A stretch of 64,000 bases of DNA from Burkholderiales bacterium (GTDB lineage: Bacteria > Pseudomonadota > Gammaproteobacteria > Burkholderiales > Burkholderiaceae_C). The stretch covers positions 1 through 64,000 of the forward strand of contig QBMB01000006.1 in NCBI GenBank assembly GCA_003241965.1. The letters are read 5' to 3'. Below, in pieces: positions 25,237 through 34,390 of the stretch (the stretch's first letter is position 1; each line of letters opens with the position of its first letter). The translations under genes and the position numbers were made by a program. A model generated the notes under the pieces. The model had not been told where the DNA came from and did not search any database. It saw nothing but the letters and a program-made list of their open reading frames with translations.

Positions 25237-26704
25237 TTTCAAGCGCCATCGCTTTCAGGCGCGCGTTGACCACCAGCTCGGCAAAGATGTTCACCCCGGT
25301 GGGGTCGGTGTAGAGCGTCACCGGTGCATCGACCTCTTCCAGCACCACACGCATCTGCGCCTCGTCGCGGTAGATCAGGTGCCATTCCAGCAGGTGCTCC
25401 ATGCCGAAGCGCTCCGGGTTGTCGGAATGCACGTTGGTCACCAGCAGGTGGGCGCCGGGGTTGCTGCGCGACATGAAGTAGCGGATCAGGCGCGTGCACA
25501 CCTTGTCCGACAAATAGTCGAACAAACCTGCGCAATAGATGGTGTCGAACCCTTGGCCTTCCGCGGGCGCGGTGTCGCGCGTGGCTCGCTTGAGCAGTTC
25601 GTGCACCGACTCCTGCACATAGGTCACATCGACCTTCACGCCATGTGTGGCTGCGGCCTCTTCAATTTTCTGCTGTGTGTACTTCAGCGTCTCCAGGCTG
25701 AAGTCGATCAGGGTGAACTTCAGGCGCGAGAGGTCCACACCGGTGGCGATCAGTTTCTGGATCTCCACACCGGGACCACAACCCACGTTGAGCACGCGCA
25801 CAACGCGCTCCTGCGCAGCAGCGTCATCCGCCGCCTTTTTCAGGAAATCCACCAGGATGTCGATGCGGTTGCGGTGCGCCACGGCCACCGCGGCCTTCAG
25901 GAACATCGCGTTGACCAGCTGGATGTAGGTGCTGCTGCCCTGACGCGGGTCGCCCAGGATCTGGTTGACCATCTCGTAGTCGCCCGCGTAGCCCAGCGGC
26001 TTGGCAAAGGTGCGGTACACGAAGGGAGCGCGCAGCAGCAGCGGATGCAGTGCAGTCTGGGCGTAGGCACGGTGCAGCAACGAGTCTTCAGCGGGCAGCT
26101 GCGAGGCCTCCTCTTCCAGCCTCACCAGGAACTCCTTGCCCTTGAGCATCAAAGGCTCGGCGATGGCCTCGAACACGTCGTCGGTGAGGCGCCCGGCGCT
26201 GTCGCGCGGGAGCGAGTCCACCATGTCGGCCTGGTCGATCCAGCGCGCGGTCTCCGAGAGAAATGCCCGGAACTCGCTGATGGTGACCTGGTAGCTCTGC
26301 TTGATCTTGAAGCGCGACTCCCAGTCGGCCACGAAGCGGCTGGCCTCGTCGCGCACCTGGCGCACATCGCCGCGGATGGCGTTGAGGTCGGACCACTCAT
26401 CGATGAGGGCCACCGACACCACCGCCATCAGCCCGGTGTTGAGCAGGCTCACCACCACGGCCTTGCCCTTGTAGATGATGCGGTCGCCAGAGCGGATGGT
26501 GAGCTCGGCCAGCACCTCACTCACCTGCACGATGGAATACGGGTTGTAGATCTCTATCACCAGCGAGCGTCGTTGCAGGCTCGTCAAGGTGCCGCGGGCG
26601 CTCTCTCCCTGGCTGTTGCGAAAGGTGACGACGTGGTCGAATGGGCGCTGAAGGTACACGGTGTGGGCGGTTGAGTGCGTGGGGGAACCTGTGCTTTGCA
26701 ACAT
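25229..26704 (-). CDS. phcB: Signal synthase-like SAM methyltransferase of the phc-type quorum-sensing system (PhcB-like)
   Basis: A 491-aa protein. The N-terminal about 120 residues form a beta-rich, PilZ-like region; the middle is helical (WESRFKIKQSYQVT, FLVRLEEEASQL) with YRTFAKPLGYAGDYEMVNQI; the C-terminal half is a class I methyltransferase (motif I VLNVGCGPG, 304-312; FTLIDFSLETL; DTIYCAGLFDYLSD). This arrangement matches Ralstonia PhcB, which methylates 3-hydroxy fatty acids to the methyl-ester autoinducer. It leads a phcBSRQ-ordered operon with overlapping genes. The start is the first ATG; it lies only 5 bp after a -10-like element, so the mRNA may be leaderless, or translation may begin slightly downstream. 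The chemistry of the signal cannot be deduced. Confidence 0.82.
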   Translation of the reverse strand: MLQSTGSPTHSTAHTVYLQRPFDHVVTFRNSQGESARGTLTSLQRRSLVIEIYNPYSIVQVSEVLAELTIRSGDRIIYKGKAVVVSLLNTGLMAVVSVALIDEWSDLNAIRGDVRQVRDEASRFVADWESRFKIKQSYQVTISEFRAFLSETARWIDQADMVDSLPRDSAGRLTDDVFEAIAEPLMLKGKEFLVRLEEEASQLPAEDSLLHRAYAQTALHPLLLRAPFVYRTFAKPLGYAGDYEMVNQILGDPRQGSSTYIQLVNAMFLKAAVAVAHRNRIDILVDFLKKAADDAAAQERVVRVLNVGCGPGVEIQKLIATGVDLSRLKFTLIDFSLETLKYTQQKIEEAAATHGVKVDVTYVQESVHELLKRATRDTAPAEGQGFDTIYCAGLFDYLSDKVCTRLIRYFMSRSNPGAHLLVTNVHSDNPERFGMEHLLEWHLIYRDEAQMRVVLEEVDAPVTLYTDPTGVNIFAELVVNARLKAMALENG

Positions 26705-26709
26705 TCCTG

Positions 26710-26739
26710 AATAAACCCCCCGGGGCACAGTGTAGTCAA
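26710..26739 (-). promoter_or_regulatory. Possible sigma-70 promoter of phcB
   Basis: TTGACT (-35, 26734-26739) and TTTATT (-10, 26710-26715) with an 18-bp spacer, in the 67-bp gap after htpG. The -10 is only 5 bp before the phcB ATG, which would give a leaderless transcript. The element is a weak consensus match. Confidence 0.3.
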
Positions 26740-26771
26740 CAGCTTTGCCCCACTTGCGCAAAGTCAGTCGC

Positions 26772-28634
26772 TCACAACAACAGGGCGTTCACACGCTTGA
26801 CATACGCCGCCGGATCGTCTGGCAGGCCGCCCTCGGCCAGCAGCGCCTGGTCGAACAGGATGTGCGCGAGATCGTCGAAGTGCGCGCTGCTCTCCAGCTT
26901 CTTCACCAGCGGGTGTTCGGCGTTCACCTCGAGGATCGGCTTGGCCTCAGGCGCGGGCTGGCCGGCCTGCTTGAGCATGCGGGCCAGCTGGGTGGAGAGG
27001 TCGCCGTCTTCCACCACCAGGCAGGCAGGAGAGTCCACCAGGCGCGAGGTGACGCGCACATCTTTGGCCTTGTCCTTCAGGCTTTCCTTCAGGCGCTCCA
27101 GCACCGGCTTGAACACCTCGGCCGCGGCTTCAGCGGCCTTCTTCTCGTCTTCGTCCTGCAGGGCACCGAGGTCCACCGCACCCTTGGCCACGCTCTGCAG
27201 CGGCGTGCCCTCGAACTCGGTGAGGAAGCTCAAGGCCCACTCGTCCACGCGGTCGGTCATCAAGAGCACCTCGATGCCCTTCTTGCGGAACACCTCCAGC
27301 TGCGGGCTGTTCTTCGCGGCGGCCAGGCTGTCGGCGGTGATGAAGTAGATCGTGGCCTGGCCGTCCTTCATGCGGGCCTTGTAGTCGGCGAGGGACACCA
27401 TCTCCGAACCCTGGGTGCTGGCAAAGCGCAGCAGCTTGGCCAGCTTGTCGCGGTTGGCGAAGTCCTCACCCAGGCCTTCCTTCAGCACGGCGCCAAAGGC
27501 GGCGTAGAAGCCGGTGTACTTCTCCACATCCTTGCTCATGTCGTCCAGCAGGGTCAGCACGCGGCGCGTGTTGCCTTCGCGGATCGCCTTCACGTCGCGG
27601 CTTTCCTGCAGCAGTTCACGGCTCACGTTGAGCGGCAGGTCGGCCGAGTCCACCACGCCCTTGACCCAGCGCAGGTAGGCCGGCATGAGGGCCTCGGCCT
27701 CGTCCATGATGAAGACGCGCTTCACATACAGCTTGATGCCGGCCTTGCGGTCGCGGTTCCAGAGGTCCTGCGGCGCCTTGGACGGGATATAGAGCAGTTG
27801 GGTGTATTCGGTGCTGCCCTCCACCCGGTTGTGGCTCCAGGCCAGCGGGGCTTCGGTGTCGTAGCTCAGGTTCTTGTAGAACTCGGCGTACTGTTCGTCG
27901 CTGATGTCCTTCTTGCTGCGCGCCCACAGCGCGTTGGCCGAGTTCACCGCTTCCCACTCGTCCTGCTTCACGTAGGCGCTCTTCTCGGCGTCCCACTCCT
28001 CTTTCTGCATCAGGATCGGCAGGCTGATGTGGTCGGAGTACTTGGCGATGATGGACTTGAGCTTCCAGCGGTCGAGGTAGTCGCTGGCGTCGTCGCGCAG
28101 GTGCAGCGTGACGCTGGTGCCACGCGCGGTGCGCTCGATGGTCTCCACCTCGAAGTCGCCGGTGCCACCACTGGACCAGCGAACACCTTCGGCCGCAGGC
28201 AGGCCCGCACGGCGCGACTCCACGGTGATCTTGTCGGCCACGATGAAGCCGGAGTAGAAGCCCACGCCGAACTGGCCGATGAGCTGGGCGTCCTGCTTCT
28301 GGTCACCGCTCAGGTGGCTCATGAAGTCCTTCGTGCCGCTCTTGGCAATGGTGCCCAGGTGGTCGATGGCCTCCTGCGCGCTCATGCCGATGCCGTTGTC
28401 GGTGATGGTGATGGTGCGGGCCTCGGTGTCGAAGGCCACGCGCACGTCCAGGTTGGGCGCGTCTTCGAACAGGGCTGCGTTGTTCAGTCCCTCAAACCGC
28501 AGCTTGTCGCAGGCGTCCGATGCGTTGGAAACCAGCTCGCGCAGAAAGATCTCGGGGTTGGAGTACAGCGAATGGGTGACCAGGTGCAGCAGTTGTGACA
28601 CTTCGGCCTGGAACGACAGGGTTTGTTTGCTCAT
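26772..28634 (-). CDS. htpG: Molecular chaperone HtpG (Hsp90)
   Basis: A 620-aa Hsp90. The N-terminal GHKL ATPase shows [38 protein letters not shown], the ATP-binding [17 protein letters not shown] and [16 protein letters not shown]; the middle domain has the catalytic Arg region ([17 protein letters not shown]); the C-terminal dimerisation domain ends normally. Length equals that of other proteobacterial HtpG. It carries a good sigma-32 promoter, so heat induction is expected. It is transcribed in the same direction as the phc-type operon, 67 bp upstream of it; read-through from the heat-shock promoter into phcB is possible since no terminator is visible in the gap. Confidence 0.97.
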   Translation of the reverse strand: MSKQTLSFQAEVSQLLHLVTHSLYSNPEIFLRELVSNASDACDKLRFEGLNNAALFEDAPNLDVRVAFDTEARTITITDNGIGMSAQEAIDHLGTIAKSGTKDFMSHLSGDQKQDAQLIGQFGVGFYSGFIVADKITVESRRAGLPAAEGVRWSSGGTGDFEVETIERTARGTSVTLHLRDDASDYLDRWKLKSIIAKYSDHISLPILMQKEEWDAEKSAYVKQDEWEAVNSANALWARSKKDISDEQYAEFYKNLSYDTEAPLAWSHNRVEGSTEYTQLLYIPSKAPQDLWNRDRKAGIKLYVKRVFIMDEAEALMPAYLRWVKGVVDSADLPLNVSRELLQESRDVKAIREGNTRRVLTLLDDMSKDVEKYTGFYAAFGAVLKEGLGEDFANRDKLAKLLRFASTQGSEMVSLADYKARMKDGQATIYFITADSLAAAKNSPQLEVFRKKGIEVLLMTDRVDEWALSFLTEFEGTPLQSVAKGAVDLGALQDEDEKKAAEAAAEVFKPVLERLKESLKDKAKDVRVTSRLVDSPACLVVEDGDLSTQLARMLKQAGQPAPEAKPILEVNAEHPLVKKLESSAHFDDLAHILFDQALLAEGGLPDDPAAYVKRVNALLL

Positions 28635-28690
28635 GGGAGTTCGTAGAAAAGAAAAGGGGGGAAGCCCCGGGGGGGGCGAGCGCGAGGCGG

Positions 28691-28718
28691 AATTATGGGC
28701 GGCTGCGGCAATTTCAAG
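28691..28718 (-). promoter_or_regulatory. Sigma-32 heat-shock promoter of htpG
   Basis: Reading on the minus strand: CTTGAAA, 12 bp, CCCATAAT, a near-perfect match to the RpoH consensus CTTGAAA-N12-14-CCCCATNT. The -10 element lies 57 bp before the htpG ATG. Confidence 0.85.
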
Positions 28719-28736
28719 CCGCGGCGGATGTTTGCC

Positions 28737-30008
28737 TCAGTCGGCGTGCACCTGAACAGGCGCGAGCCATTGCAACAACTGCTGCGCCACCACCGGACTG
28801 GAGAGCAGTTCCAGGTGACCAGTGCGGTACACCGTGCGCTGGCTGTCTTTGGCAAACACCAGCCGGCGCGCGGGCTCGTCGTGCTGACCCAGCGCGCTGC
28901 GCAGCGGCACCAGGCCGTCGCCAGTGAGGCGGTCGGCCAGCAGACCACGCTGCGGCGCCAGCGTGGCCGCCACGGTGAAGCAGGCCACGCCTTCGGGCAG
29001 CGGCAGCGGCACGCGGTGGTCGTGGGGAGAATCGAACCGGCCGCGCCCCTGCCAGTCAACATCCAGCACATGGCCGTGGCGCAGGTCGGTGATACCGGCG
29101 CTGCGCAGCATGCCGAGCTTTGTGAACGGCAGGGTGAAAGGCGAGGCGGCGAGCAGCACATCCACCCCATGGCCGGCGCGCTCCAGCGGCGCGCCGTGGT
29201 GCGGTGTGCCCAGAAACACAAGGTGCTTGAGCTGCGCGGGCCAGCGGTGGCCCATCTGTCGGCCATAAAACACCGCGGCACGAGCCAGCAGCCCGCCCAT
29301 GCTGTGACCGAGCACGGTGATGGATTCGATGGCCGGCCAATGCGCCACCAGACGCTCCAGCTGACCGGCGAGTTCACGCCCGTTGATGGAGGTGTGCAGG
29401 CCGCTGTTGTAGCGCGCGTAGACCGGCGTGCAGCCCAGCGCCTGGGCGAGAAACGCTCCGTGGTCTTGGCCGCCGCGCAGCCACTGCGTGTCGTTCATGC
29501 ACAGGCCGTGCACCAGCAGCAACAGGTGGGGCGAGGCGCCCGCCAGTCGCTCGTTCAGGTGCGTCGGGCGGTCCACGGGCAACACTTGCCCGGCCAGGCG
29601 CAGCTGCATGCGCTGGGCCAGCGGGTTGTTCTGTTCTTGCAAGCGGTCGCCCATCACGCCGTTGAGCGCAGCCAGCACGGCCTCGCGCCCGGGTGAAGGC
29701 TCGGGGTGGGTGGAGGGGTCGTCCAGCAGCGGCAGCAAGGTCGAGAGCGCCCCGTCCAGCCCATGGCCGACCATGGCGGTGACACCACGGATGCCTCGGT
29801 AGATCTGCCCGGTGAGGCCGCCGGTGCGGTCGTGCTCAACGCCCGATGGCAGACCCAGCTTGCGCCGCACCGACTGGTGCACACCCTCGGCAATGCCGAT
29901 GACACCGGTGGTGGCCTGGGTGGCCAGGCGCACGGCCGCCTGCAGGTCACTGGGCCGCAGGTGGCGCAGCACGGCTTGGCGGGTGGTGGAGGGCTTGGGT
30001 CGGGTCAT
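28737..30008 (-). CDS. Alpha/beta hydrolase, PGAP1/lipase-like
   Basis: A 423-aa protein whose C-terminal 270 residues form an alpha/beta hydrolase: oxyanion segment LLLLVHGLCMND, nucleophile elbow VLGHSMGGLLAR (Ser), FLGTPHHGAPLERAG (typical of PGAP1-like and triacylglycerol lipases), Asp in GDGLVPLRSALG and a C-terminal catalytic His in RTGHLELL. The N-terminal 150 residues (VRLATQATTGVIGIAEGVHQSV) are a helical region seen in related proteins of unknown role. No signal peptide, so it is probably cytoplasmic or membrane-associated. Substrate unknown; lipid ester hydrolysis is inferred from family. Confidence 0.8.
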   Translation of the reverse strand: MTRPKPSTTRQAVLRHLRPSDLQAAVRLATQATTGVIGIAEGVHQSVRRKLGLPSGVEHDRTGGLTGQIYRGIRGVTAMVGHGLDGALSTLLPLLDDPSTHPEPSPGREAVLAALNGVMGDRLQEQNNPLAQRMQLRLAGQVLPVDRPTHLNERLAGASPHLLLLVHGLCMNDTQWLRGGQDHGAFLAQALGCTPVYARYNSGLHTSINGRELAGQLERLVAHWPAIESITVLGHSMGGLLARAAVFYGRQMGHRWPAQLKHLVFLGTPHHGAPLERAGHGVDVLLAASPFTLPFTKLGMLRSAGITDLRHGHVLDVDWQGRGRFDSPHDHRVPLPLPEGVACFTVAATLAPQRGLLADRLTGDGLVPLRSALGQHDEPARRLVFAKDSQRTVYRTGHLELLSSPVVAQQLLQWLAPVQVHAD

Positions 30009-30308
30009 GGGGCATTGTGGCCCCGGTGTCTTCGCTTTTGTGTGTCAGGGGGTTGGCGTGGTCGGGTTTTGCTCTGCGGTTTGTGCGAGGGCGGACGGAG
30101 CAGGCTTGGTGTGCCAGCGTCGCCTCACAGGACGGTGGCGGTGCCCGCGGGCGCAGGCCCCCATTCGCGGTTGCCACAGACGATGCGTTGAAAGAACGCC
30201 GTTGACGAAGAAACGGACGAGTACCCAAACGGACACCCGCGAGCAGGGCCGGAGAACGCGGGCGCCGCCACCGGCCTGGCGCGAGGTCTCCGCGCGAAAC
30301 CGGAAACC
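30009..30308. other. 300-bp non-coding gap
   Basis: Lies between the start of the hydrolase gene and the end of the RluF-like gene, both minus strand. It should hold the hydrolase promoter. The right half (30120-30300) is GC-rich with short direct and inverted runs but no clear terminator, RNA gene or conserved coding frame; the stretch CGTTGACGAAGAAACGG resembles degenerated coding DNA. Confidence 0.4.
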
Positions 30309-31511
30309 TCAAAAAGCCTCGGAAGTCCCCAAATACCGCCACTGCCCCACCGGCAAATTCCCCAGCACCACCTGCCCTATGCGCACGCGCTTCAGGCCCA
30401 CCACATGCAAACCCACCTGCTCGCACATGCGGCGGATCTGGCGCTTCTTGCCCTCGATCAGCACGAAGCGCAACTGCTCGGGGTTCTGCCAATCCACCTG
30501 CGCCGGCTTCAAGGGCTGGTCGTCCAGGCTCAGGCCGTGGCGCAGCCGGGCCAGTTGGTGCGGCGGAAAAACCGCCTGCACGTTCTCGGCCACCACGCCC
30601 GCGCCCATCGGGCCGTTGGGTGCGAACTGCACGCGCACCAGGTATTCCTTCTCCACGCCACTGCCCTCGCCGATCAGCGTGCGGGCCACGCGGCCGTCCT
30701 GCGTGAGCACCAGCAGGCCGGTGGAGTCGATGTCGAGCCGGCCGGCCGGCGCAAGACCACGCGTGTGCTCGGGTGCGAAGCGGCGACCATCGGCCGGCGT
30801 CTTCGCGTCACCGCGCCACTGGCTGGGCGCACCGATCAGCGTGGCGGCGGCTTCGTGCCCGTCTTCGGGCTGGCCACTCACGTAGCCCACCGGCTTGTTC
30901 AACAAAATGGTGACCTGCCCCGCCTGCTGGTGGCGCGCCTGCGGCAGCACCTCCACCTGCGCATCGGGCGCCACCGGCATGCCCATCACGGCGGGTTCAC
31001 CGTTCACCAGCACCCAGCCGCGCGCGATCCATTCGTCGGCCTCGCGGCGCGAACACAGGCCGAGGTCGGCCATGCGTTTGTTCAGGCGAACCTCACCGCG
31101 CACATTGCCCACGCGCGCCAGATCGGGCCGGTGCTGGGGCGGGCGCGGTGCGGCTGGCGCGCTGCGCTGTGGGCGCTCAGGGGCGGCAAAACGGTCGTCA
31201 GCGCGGCGCGGCGCCGGGCGCTCGTTCCAGCCGCGGTCGTCACCACGCGGGCCGTTCGCCGGGCCGGAGCGTGGGCCGTCTGCGTTGTAGCGCGGACGCT
31301 CGGTGCGCTCGCCCTCCGGGCCGCCACGCTGGGCGCCGTAGGGTTTTGAGGGCTCACGCGGTGGCTTGGGCGCCGAGGCCGACACGCTTTTGGCGCGGGC
31401 CGGGCCAGGTGGGCGAACCGGCGCACGGCGTGGTGCGCGCGGATCAACAGGTGTTTTTTTGGCAGCGCCCGGATTGAGCTTGAGCGTGCGGGCGGGTTTG
31501 TCGGTTGTCAT
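30309..31511 (-). CDS. rluF: RluF-like 23S rRNA/tRNA pseudouridine synthase with long basic N-terminal extension
   Basis: A 400-aa RsuA/RluB/RluF-family enzyme. Residues 1-140 are a low-complexity Arg/Pro/Gly/Ala extension, absent from E. coli RluF; then an S4 RNA-binding domain ([22 protein letters not shown]), the catalytic [17 protein letters not shown] (Asp nucleophile), EKEYLVRV, and [21 protein letters not shown]. The last motif and PVGQWRYL favour RluF (modifying U2604 of 23S rRNA) over RluB or RsuA. Start ATG 31511 has AAGGA six bases upstream; the earlier ATG at 31529 lacks a ribosome site and would overlap the Crp-like gene. Confidence 0.85.
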   Translation of the reverse strand: MTTDKPARTLKLNPGAAKKTPVDPRAPRRAPVRPPGPARAKSVSASAPKPPREPSKPYGAQRGGPEGERTERPRYNADGPRSGPANGPRGDDRGWNERPAPRRADDRFAAPERPQRSAPAAPRPPQHRPDLARVGNVRGEVRLNKRMADLGLCSRREADEWIARGWVLVNGEPAVMGMPVAPDAQVEVLPQARHQQAGQVTILLNKPVGYVSGQPEDGHEAAATLIGAPSQWRGDAKTPADGRRFAPEHTRGLAPAGRLDIDSTGLLVLTQDGRVARTLIGEGSGVEKEYLVRVQFAPNGPMGAGVVAENVQAVFPPHQLARLRHGLSLDDQPLKPAQVDWQNPEQLRFVLIEGKKRQIRRMCEQVGLHVVGLKRVRIGQVVLGNLPVGQWRYLGTSEAF

Positions 31512-31518
31512 GGGTCGA

Positions 31519-32253
31519 TCATCCTTCATCGAGTTGGCCCGAGCGCAATGCGCTCAGATCCAGCACCCGCAAACCGCCATATTCCACCCGTATCCAGCCC
31601 TTGGCCGCCAGGGTGGTGAGTGCTTCGTTGGTTCGCTGGCGCGAGAGGCCCACCAGATAGGCCAGTTCTTGTTGCGTGATGCGCAGCACACCACCGACAT
31701 TGGGCGAGAGCAGCGGGTGGAACAGTGCGGCCAGGTTGCGCGCCACGCGCAGGTCGGGGCTGTTCATGCGGTCGATCTCGCGCGCAGCGATGAACTGGCC
31801 CAGGCGCTCGTTGAGCTGGTGCATCACGAAGCGGTTGAAGCCGATCGAGTGGTCGAGCAACCAGTCAAACGTCTGCACAGGCAGGCCGGCCACACGGCTC
31901 TTGCGCAGCGCCTGGATGTTGTAGCGGTACTGCTCGTGCTTGAGCACCGTGCCCTCGCCAAACCAGCCCCCGGGTGCCACGCCGGTGAAGGTGATCACGG
32001 GGCCTTGCGAATCGTCGTTGCTCATCTTGAGCAGACCATCCACCAGGCCGAACCAGTAGGTCACCGGGCGGCCAAAGCGGCAGATGGTGTCTCCTGCGTC
32101 CGCTTCTCCCACCATCAAGGCGTCCACCGCGCGTTGGCGATCGGCCGGCGTCAGACGCTCCAGCCAGGGGATCTCGGCGAGCTCTTCTTCGGTGGGTGCG
32201 CGGGCACGGTCGCGCAGATCGCTGCCGGAACGGTGGGGGGTGAAGGGGTTCAT
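31519..32253 (-). CDS. Crp/Fnr-family transcriptional regulator
   Basis: A 244-aa protein with an N-terminal cyclic-nucleotide-binding fold (about residues 40-150: [36 protein letters not shown]) and a C-terminal Crp-type helix-turn-helix ([32 protein letters not shown]). There are no N-terminal Cys clusters, so it is not an oxygen-sensing Fnr. The effector is unknown. It is divergent from the acyl-CoA synthetase/liv operon, with an inverted repeat between them, and could regulate that operon. Confidence 0.86.
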   Translation of the reverse strand: MNPFTPHRSGSDLRDRARAPTEEELAEIPWLERLTPADRQRAVDALMVGEADAGDTICRFGRPVTYWFGLVDGLLKMSNDDSQGPVITFTGVAPGGWFGEGTVLKHEQYRYNIQALRKSRVAGLPVQTFDWLLDHSIGFNRFVMHQLNERLGQFIAAREIDRMNSPDLRVARNLAALFHPLLSPNVGGVLRITQQELAYLVGLSRQRTNEALTTLAAKGWIRVEYGGLRVLDLSALRSGQLDEG

Positions 32254-32309
32254 GGTGGCTTGGAAGGCGCAAACCCGTAGGGGAAAGTCCTAGGAGGGAT
32301 GACCCGCAA

Positions 32310-32327
32310 TTGTCGTCGTACTGACAA
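32310..32327. promoter_or_regulatory. Dyad TTGTC-N8-GACAA between Crp-like regulator and acyl-CoA synthetase operon
   Basis: TTGTCGTCGTACTGACAA, an 18-bp imperfect palindrome, lies in the 171-bp divergent gap, 57 bp upstream of the crp-like start and 98 bp before the synthetase. Its placement makes it a candidate binding site for the neighbouring Crp/Fnr regulator; the spacing differs from the standard Crp (N6) and Fnr (N4) sites. Confidence 0.35.
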
Positions 32328-32424
32328 CATGGCGTCAAACGAAGTCATACCATCCGCTCCATTGAAGAGTGTCCTGTGCGGGACATTCGATCACCGGCAC
32401 CCCAGACCGGCCCAGGAGACACAC

Positions 32425-34371
32425 ATGCAAACGACGTTCCCCCAGCTGCTGCTGGACCACGCCCAGCGCCGACCCGGCGATGCAGCGATGCGCGAGAAGG
32501 AATACGGCATCTGGCAGACCACCAGTTGGGCCAACATGGCCCGGCTGGTCGAAGCCCTGGCTTGCGGCCTGCACCAGGCCGGTCTGCAGCGGGGTGAACA
32601 CATGGTGGTGATCGGCGCCAACCGACCGCGCCTGTACGCCACCATGCTGGCCGCGCAGTCGCTGGGTGCCATCCCGATCCCGCTCTACCAGGACGCCGTG
32701 GGCGGCGAATGCGTGTTTCCCATCAACAACGCCGAAGTTCGGTTTTGTGTGGTCGAAGACCAGGAACAGGTCGACAAGATGCTGGAGATCCGCGAGCAGT
32801 GCCCTCAGCTCTCGCACATCTACTACGACGACCCGCGCGGCCTGCGCAACTACGAGCAGCCCGGCCTGTGCGGCATGGAAGAACTGATCGCAGCCGGTCA
32901 GGCGCACGCCAAAGCGCACCCGCAGCTGTTCCGCGATCAGGTGGCCGCTTGCAAGCCAGAAGACGTGGCCGCCATGTTCTTCACCTCGGGCACCACCGGC
33001 AACCCCAAAGGCGTGGTGCACACCCACCACACGCTGATCAACCGGGCCGACGTGGGGGCACGTTTCGACAAGCTCTCCCCGGCCGACGAGGTGCTGGCCT
33101 ACATGCCACCGGCCTGGATCGGTCAAAACATCTTCTCCTACGCCCAGTGGCTGGTGGCGGGCTACGTGGTGAACTGCCCCGAGTCCGGCGCCACGGTCAC
33201 CATCGACCTGAAGGAAGTGGGCCCCACCTACTACTTCGCACCACCGCGCGTGTTCGAAGGCCTGCTCACCAGCGTGATGATCCGCATGGAAGACGCCGGG
33301 GCACTGAAGCGCGGCATGTTCCATTACTTCATGGATGTGGCCCGCCGCGTGGGTCCCACCCGCATGGACGGCAAGTCCATCGGGCTGATGGACTCCATCA
33401 AATACAAGCTCGGTGACTGGCTGGTCTACGGCCCGCTGCGCAACAACCTGGGCATGAGCCGCGTGCGCGTGGCCTACACGGCCGGTGAAGCCATCGGGCC
33501 CGACCTCTTCAGCTTCTACCGCTCCGTCGGCATCAACTTGAAGCAGCTCTACGGCTCCACAGAAACCGCCGTCTTCGTCTGCCTGCAGCCCGACCACGAA
33601 GCGCGAGCCGACACCGTGGGTGTGCCGTGCGAGGGCGTGGAAATCAAGCTCAGCGAGAGCGGCGAAATCCTGGTGAAGTCGCCCGGTTTGCTCAAGGGCT
33701 ACTACAAGAACCCGACCGCCACCGCCGAGGTGCTCACGGCCGATGGCTGGTACCACACGAGTGATGCCGGCTTCATCGACGCCTCGGGCCACCTGAAGAT
33801 CATCGACCGCGTGAAAGACGTGGGCCGCATCATGGGTGGTGTTCACGACGGCGCCATGTTCGCGCCCAAGTACGTGGAGAACAAGCTCAAGTTCTTCTCG
33901 TACATCAAGGAAGCCGTGGCCCTGGGCGACAAGCGCGATCGTGTGTGCGTGATGCTCAACATCGACTTCGATGCGGTGGGCAACTGGGCCGAGCGGCGCA
34001 ACCTCTCCTACGCCGGCTACACCGATCTGGCGCAAAAGCCCGAGGTGTACGAACTCATCCGTGACTGCGTGGAGAAGGTCAACGCCGACCTCTCCCGCGA
34101 CGAGCTGCTCGCAGGCAGCCAGATCAGCCGCTTCCTGGTGCTGCACAAAGAGCTGGACGCCGACGACGGCGAGCTCACCCGCACGAACAAGGTGCGCCGC
34201 GGCTTCATCAGCGAACGTTACGCCGTGCTGGTGGACGCGCTCTACAGCGGCAAGACCGAGCAGTACATCGAGACCCAGGTGAAGTTTGAGGACGGGCGCA
34301 GCGGCTCGGTCAGCGCCACCTTGAAGCTGGGTGACGCCAAGACCTTTGCCCCGGTGAAAGCCGCAGCCTGA
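32425..34371 (+). CDS. AMP-forming acyl-CoA synthetase (long-chain/aryl type)
   Basis: A 648-aa ANL-superfamily ligase. Motifs: P-loop FFTSGTTGNPKGVVHTHHT, LYGSTETAVFV, the hinge region GWYHTSDAGFIDASGHLKIIDRVKDVGR and a C-terminal Lys region (LTRTNKVRRGFI). It activates a carboxylic acid as acyl-AMP and then acyl-CoA. The length and LKKGY... pattern suit long-chain or medium-chain acids, but its position at the head of a livGHMKF-type operon, with a second ligase downstream, suggests activation of the imported acid. Ribosome site AGGAG 8 bp before the ATG. The exact substrate is unknown. Confidence 0.85.
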   Translation: MQTTFPQLLLDHAQRRPGDAAMREKEYGIWQTTSWANMARLVEALACGLHQAGLQRGEHMVVIGANRPRLYATMLAAQSLGAIPIPLYQDAVGGECVFPINNAEVRFCVVEDQEQVDKMLEIREQCPQLSHIYYDDPRGLRNYEQPGLCGMEELIAAGQAHAKAHPQLFRDQVAACKPEDVAAMFFTSGTTGNPKGVVHTHHTLINRADVGARFDKLSPADEVLAYMPPAWIGQNIFSYAQWLVAGYVVNCPESGATVTIDLKEVGPTYYFAPPRVFEGLLTSVMIRMEDAGALKRGMFHYFMDVARRVGPTRMDGKSIGLMDSIKYKLGDWLVYGPLRNNLGMSRVRVAYTAGEAIGPDLFSFYRSVGINLKQLYGSTETAVFVCLQPDHEARADTVGVPCEGVEIKLSESGEILVKSPGLLKGYYKNPTATAEVLTADGWYHTSDAGFIDASGHLKIIDRVKDVGRIMGGVHDGAMFAPKYVENKLKFFSYIKEAVALGDKRDRVCVMLNIDFDAVGNWAERRNLSYAGYTDLAQKPEVYELIRDCVEKVNADLSRDELLAGSQISRFLVLHKELDADDGELTRTNKVRRGFISERYAVLVDALYSGKTEQYIETQVKFEDGRSGSVSATLKLGDAKTFAPVKAAA

Positions 34372-34390
34372 AACCGCACGCACACACACC

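Noticed and set aside
21753..26704. Reading the four genes as an ordinary two-component system plus unrelated methyltransferase
   Set aside because: Gene overlap, identical order to phcB-S-R-Q and the unusual receiver-then-kinase layout of the third gene make an unrelated grouping unlikely.
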